Below are positions 39,232-41,057 of a stretch of 41,057 nt of DNA, piece by piece. Positions within the stretch are counted from its first letter, which is position 1, and every line of letters begins with the position of its first letter. Origin of the DNA: Lentzea aerocolonigenes (GTDB taxonomy: Bacteria > Actinomycetota > Actinomycetes > Mycobacteriales > Pseudonocardiaceae); NCBI RefSeq assembly GCF_000974445.1, contig NZ_BBOJ01000042.1:1-41057 (forward strand), in the 5' to 3' direction. Position numbers and translations under genes: made by a program. The notes under the pieces were generated by a model that had not been told where the DNA came from, did no database searches, and was given only the letters and a program-made list of their open reading frames with translations.

Positions 39232-39791
39232 CAGGACGCGACCTGCGTCCCGCGCACGCCGGGCACCGTGCGCACGAGAGCCTCGACCACCTTGCGCTCG
39301 GCCACGTCCGCGAACGGTCCGGACACGCTGACCTCGCCGTCGTGCACCGCCACCGTCCACCGTGGACTGCCGCTGTACGACCGCAACGCCGCGTCGACCC
39401 GCGCCGCGACCACCGCGTCGGCCGGGGTCAGGATGCGCAGCAGGTCACTGCGGCTCACCACCCCTACGAGCAGTTGCCCGTCCGACACGATCGGAAGGCA
39501 CCGCAGCCTCTGCGACAACATGGTCGTGGCCAGCTCCTCCGGTGTCGCCGACATCGGCGCGCTGATCACGGACTTGCGCATCACCCGCGCCACCGGACTG
39601 TTCGCGGTTTCCGGCGTCATACCCGCCATCAGCAGGTCGGCGCCGGACACGATGCCCACCAGGCCACCTTCTTCGTCCACCACGGGCAGGGCCGAGAACC
39701 CGCGGTCGCCCAGCACGGCACTCGCCTCGCGGACCGTGGTGGCCGGGCTGACCACGACCACCGGGCTGGTCATCACATCTGCAGCGTTCAT
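39231..39791 (-). CDS. CBS-pair protein with BON domain
   Basis: The product is 186 aa. Two CBS motifs are visible (DVMTSPVVVVSPATTVREA...ALPVVDEEGGLVGIVSGADLL and VMRKSVISAPMSATPEELA...CLPIVSDGQLLVGVVSRSDLL). A BON domain (about 125-186) reads ARVDAALRSYSGSPRWTVAVHDGEVSVSGPF. The CBS pair senses adenosine nucleotides; BON may touch membranes. Similar CBS proteins (Hrp1, Rv2626c) are DosR-regulated in M. tuberculosis. A DosR-like box lies 59 nt upstream. Confidence 0.92.
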   Translation of the reverse strand: MNAADVMTSPVVVVSPATTVREASAVLGDRGFSALPVVDEEGGLVGIVSGADLLMAGMTPETANSPVARVMRKSVISAPMSATPEELATTMLSQRLRCLPIVSDGQLLVGVVSRSDLLRILTPADAVVAARVDAALRSYSGSPRWTVAVHDGEVSVSGPFADVAERKVVEALVRTVPGVRGTQVAS

Positions 39792-39850
39792 ACCGCTCAG
39801 CTTCGATCGCCGGGGTTGGCCCGGGCAGTGCGGTTGGCCACCACGTGGCG

Positions 39851-39864
39851 GTGACGTAGGTCCC
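39851..39864 (-). promoter_or_regulatory. DosR-like box upstream of the CBS-BON gene
   Basis: In the gene direction GGGAC-CTAC-GTCAC has one mismatch in ten arm positions, and lies 59 nt before the ATG. Confidence 0.6.
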
Positions 39865-39869
39865 TGCCG

Positions 39870-40775
39870 TCACCTCACCGGGCGGACGATCGCCAAAGGA
39901 CACGGTGCGTGGTGCACGAGCGCCTGGCTCGTCGAGCCGATCAGCATGCCCGTGAACCCGCCGTGGCCGCGGCTGCCCACGACCAGCAGCTGCGCCTGGG
40001 CCGCGTACCGCAGCAGCGCCCGCGCCGGCCGGTCCCGCAGCACCACGCGCTGCACGTCCACGTCCGGGTACTTCTCCTGCCACCCGGCCAGCCGCTGCGC
40101 GAGCAGCCTGCGTTCGTCCTCCTCCACCTGTGCCCAGTCGACGGCCATGCGCGAGACGTTGTACGCGCTGTCGACGGTGAAGTCCTGCGAGGTCATCACC
40201 GCGACCAGCACCGCACCGCGGACCGAGGCCTCGTCGAACGCGAACGCCAGCGCCGCCTCGCTCGTCGGTGAACCGTCCACGCCGACGACGACCGGACCGT
40301 GCGGTGTCTCCGTCCCGCGCACCACGACCACCGGGCTGTGCGCGTGCGCCGCCAACGCCACCGCCGTGGAACCGACGAGCAGTCCGGTGACGGTGCCGAG
40401 CCCCCGCGAACCGGCCACCACGAGCCGGGCCTTCCTCGACTCCTCGATGAGCAGACCCGCCGCGCCGCAGCACAGGATCTCCGTCGTGACCTCAACGTCC
40501 GGGGCGGTCGCACGGGCAGCCGCCGTCGCCTCGGTCAGCCAGTCGCGAACCTGCTGCTCGATCGCGTGCCGCACCTCGGCGCTGGTCACCAGGATTTCCG
40601 GGTAGTCGCTGGTGGGCAGCATGAAGCCGTGCACCAGCCGCAGCGGCACGTGGTGCCGGGCGCATTCGGCCGCGGCCCAGCTGACCGCGCCGAGCGCGGA
40701 AGCGGAGCCGTCGACGCCCACCACGATCGGCGCGGAAGGAGATTTCGGCCTGTCACCACGGGAAGTTCCTCGCAT
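39870..40775 (-). CDS. Tandem universal stress protein
   Basis: The product is 301 aa with two Usp domains. Both ATP motifs are intact: VVAGSRGLGTVTGLLVGSTAVAL and VVGSRGHGGFTGMLIGSTSQALV. Each domain starts with VVVGVDGS. The ATG at 40775 is chosen; the frame is open to 40895 but reads unlike a Usp there. Same class as the DosR-regulated two-domain USPs of mycobacteria. A DosR-like box lies 59 nt upstream. Confidence 0.92.
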   Translation of the reverse strand: MRGTSRGDRPKSPSAPIVVGVDGSASALGAVSWAAAECARHHVPLRLVHGFMLPTSDYPEILVTSAEVRHAIEQQVRDWLTEATAAARATAPDVEVTTEILCCGAAGLLIEESRKARLVVAGSRGLGTVTGLLVGSTAVALAAHAHSPVVVVRGTETPHGPVVVGVDGSPTSEAALAFAFDEASVRGAVLVAVMTSQDFTVDSAYNVSRMAVDWAQVEEDERRLLAQRLAGWQEKYPDVDVQRVVLRDRPARALLRYAAQAQLLVVGSRGHGGFTGMLIGSTSQALVHHAPCPLAIVRPVR

Positions 40776-40834
40776 GCGACTCACGATTCGCTCCGCGGCG
40801 CGGCCTGGGCAGGGCGGACGTGCCCACCCCACCC

Positions 40835-40848
40835 AGGCCTTTCGCCCC
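40835..40848 (-). promoter_or_regulatory. DosR-like box upstream of the tandem usp
   Basis: In the gene direction GGGGC-GAAA-GGCCT matches 7 of 10 arm positions, and lies 59 nt before the ATG. Confidence 0.45.
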
Positions 40849-40865
40849 TGCTCCGCACCTGCACC

Positions 40866-40879
40866 GGGCCGCGAGTCTC
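40866..40879 (+). promoter_or_regulatory. Possible DosR-like box upstream of the right-edge gene
   Basis: GGGCC-GCGA-GTCTC matches 8 of 10 arm positions, and lies 44 nt before the ATG at 40924. This is closer than the other copies, so it is less certain. Confidence 0.35.
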
Positions 40880-40923
40880 GAACCGTCGCCGTCAACCGCA
40901 GTCACGGCCCCGGGGAGCGTTCG

Positions 40924-41057
40924 ATGCACTGGTACAACGGCAACTCAGCCGGCTTGGAAGGGTTCGCGGCGGCCGTTCTGATGCTGCTGCTGTGGGCTGC
41001 TCTCACCGTCGCGGCCACGATCATCGTGGTGTGGTGGCACGAGACGCATCACCGGCA
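40924..41057 (+). CDS. Small membrane protein, N-terminal part only
   Basis: MHWYNGNSAGLEGFAAAVLMLLLWAALTVAATIIVVWWHETHHR runs off the window. One membrane helix (about 14-38). GGGGAG lies 6 nt before the ATG. It resembles the starts of small SHOCT-type membrane proteins, but too little is present to name it. Confidence 0.65.
   Translation, partial: MHWYNGNSAGLEGFAAAVLMLLLWAALTVAATIIVVWWHETHHR

Overview
The window is high-GC DNA with dense operons, short ATGA/GTGA overlaps and many GTG starts. Its gene content (group 3b and group 1h [NiFe] hydrogenases, WS/DGAT, tandem universal stress proteins, DUF5947/DUF6084) points to an aerobic soil actinomycete. A Pseudonocardiales-type organism is my guess, but the sequence does not prove it.

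Layout. (1) 1-~835: right part of an IS3-family element. (2) 889-7620: an hsp20 gene diverges from a five-gene group 3b hydrogenase operon: hyhB, a cyclic-nucleotide-binding-domain protein, hyhG, hyhS and hyhL, followed by a maturation protease. A TnpB-only IS200/IS605-type element sits exactly at the hyhS/hyhL junction. (3) 7826-8830: a MEDS-domain sensor. (4) 15584-8835, minus strand: a tightly overlapping maturation operon of two SIS-domain proteins, a divergent HypC, an unrecognised 438-aa protein, a hydrogenase protease, and hypC, D, E, A, B. (5) 15686-16216: an XRE regulator with a degenerate ATPase-like N-terminus, divergent from (6) the group 1h high-affinity hydrogenase operon 16398-23124: hhyS, hhyL, a NifU-like gene, DUF5947, DUF6084 and hypF. 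(7) 23108-41057: a dormancy/stress island with a short HPF, a GerW/YtfJ-like gene plus lipoprotein, USPs, an ABC exporter, WS/DGAT, a CPBP protease, an acyltransferase, an E2-like acyltransferase, a site-2 protease with CBS domains, DUF4342/LiaF-like/DUF2157 membrane proteins, a secreted RTX-repeat protein, DUF4389, OsmC and CBS-BON proteins.

The strongest unlisted signal is a recurring imperfect palindrome, GGGnC-N4-GnCnC. It lies about 55-63 nt upstream of the start codons of hsp20, hyhB, gerW-like, three usp genes (one leading osmC), the WS/DGAT gene, the site-2 protease gene and the CBS-BON gene. A perfect-arm copy lies 82 nt upstream of hpf. It resembles the mycobacterial DosR (DevR) box, and the gene set matches known DosR-regulon classes. 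I therefore read the flanks as a hypoxia/dormancy regulon that includes the group 3b hydrogenase. The group 1h operon has no such box and probably follows separate control, perhaps by the XRE and MEDS proteins. Both hydrogenases appear to share the single hypABCDEF set present here, while each has its own C-terminal protease. Together the genes suggest hydrogen scavenging during starvation (1h), redox balancing under hypoxia (3b), ribosome hibernation, storage lipid synthesis and envelope stress functions.
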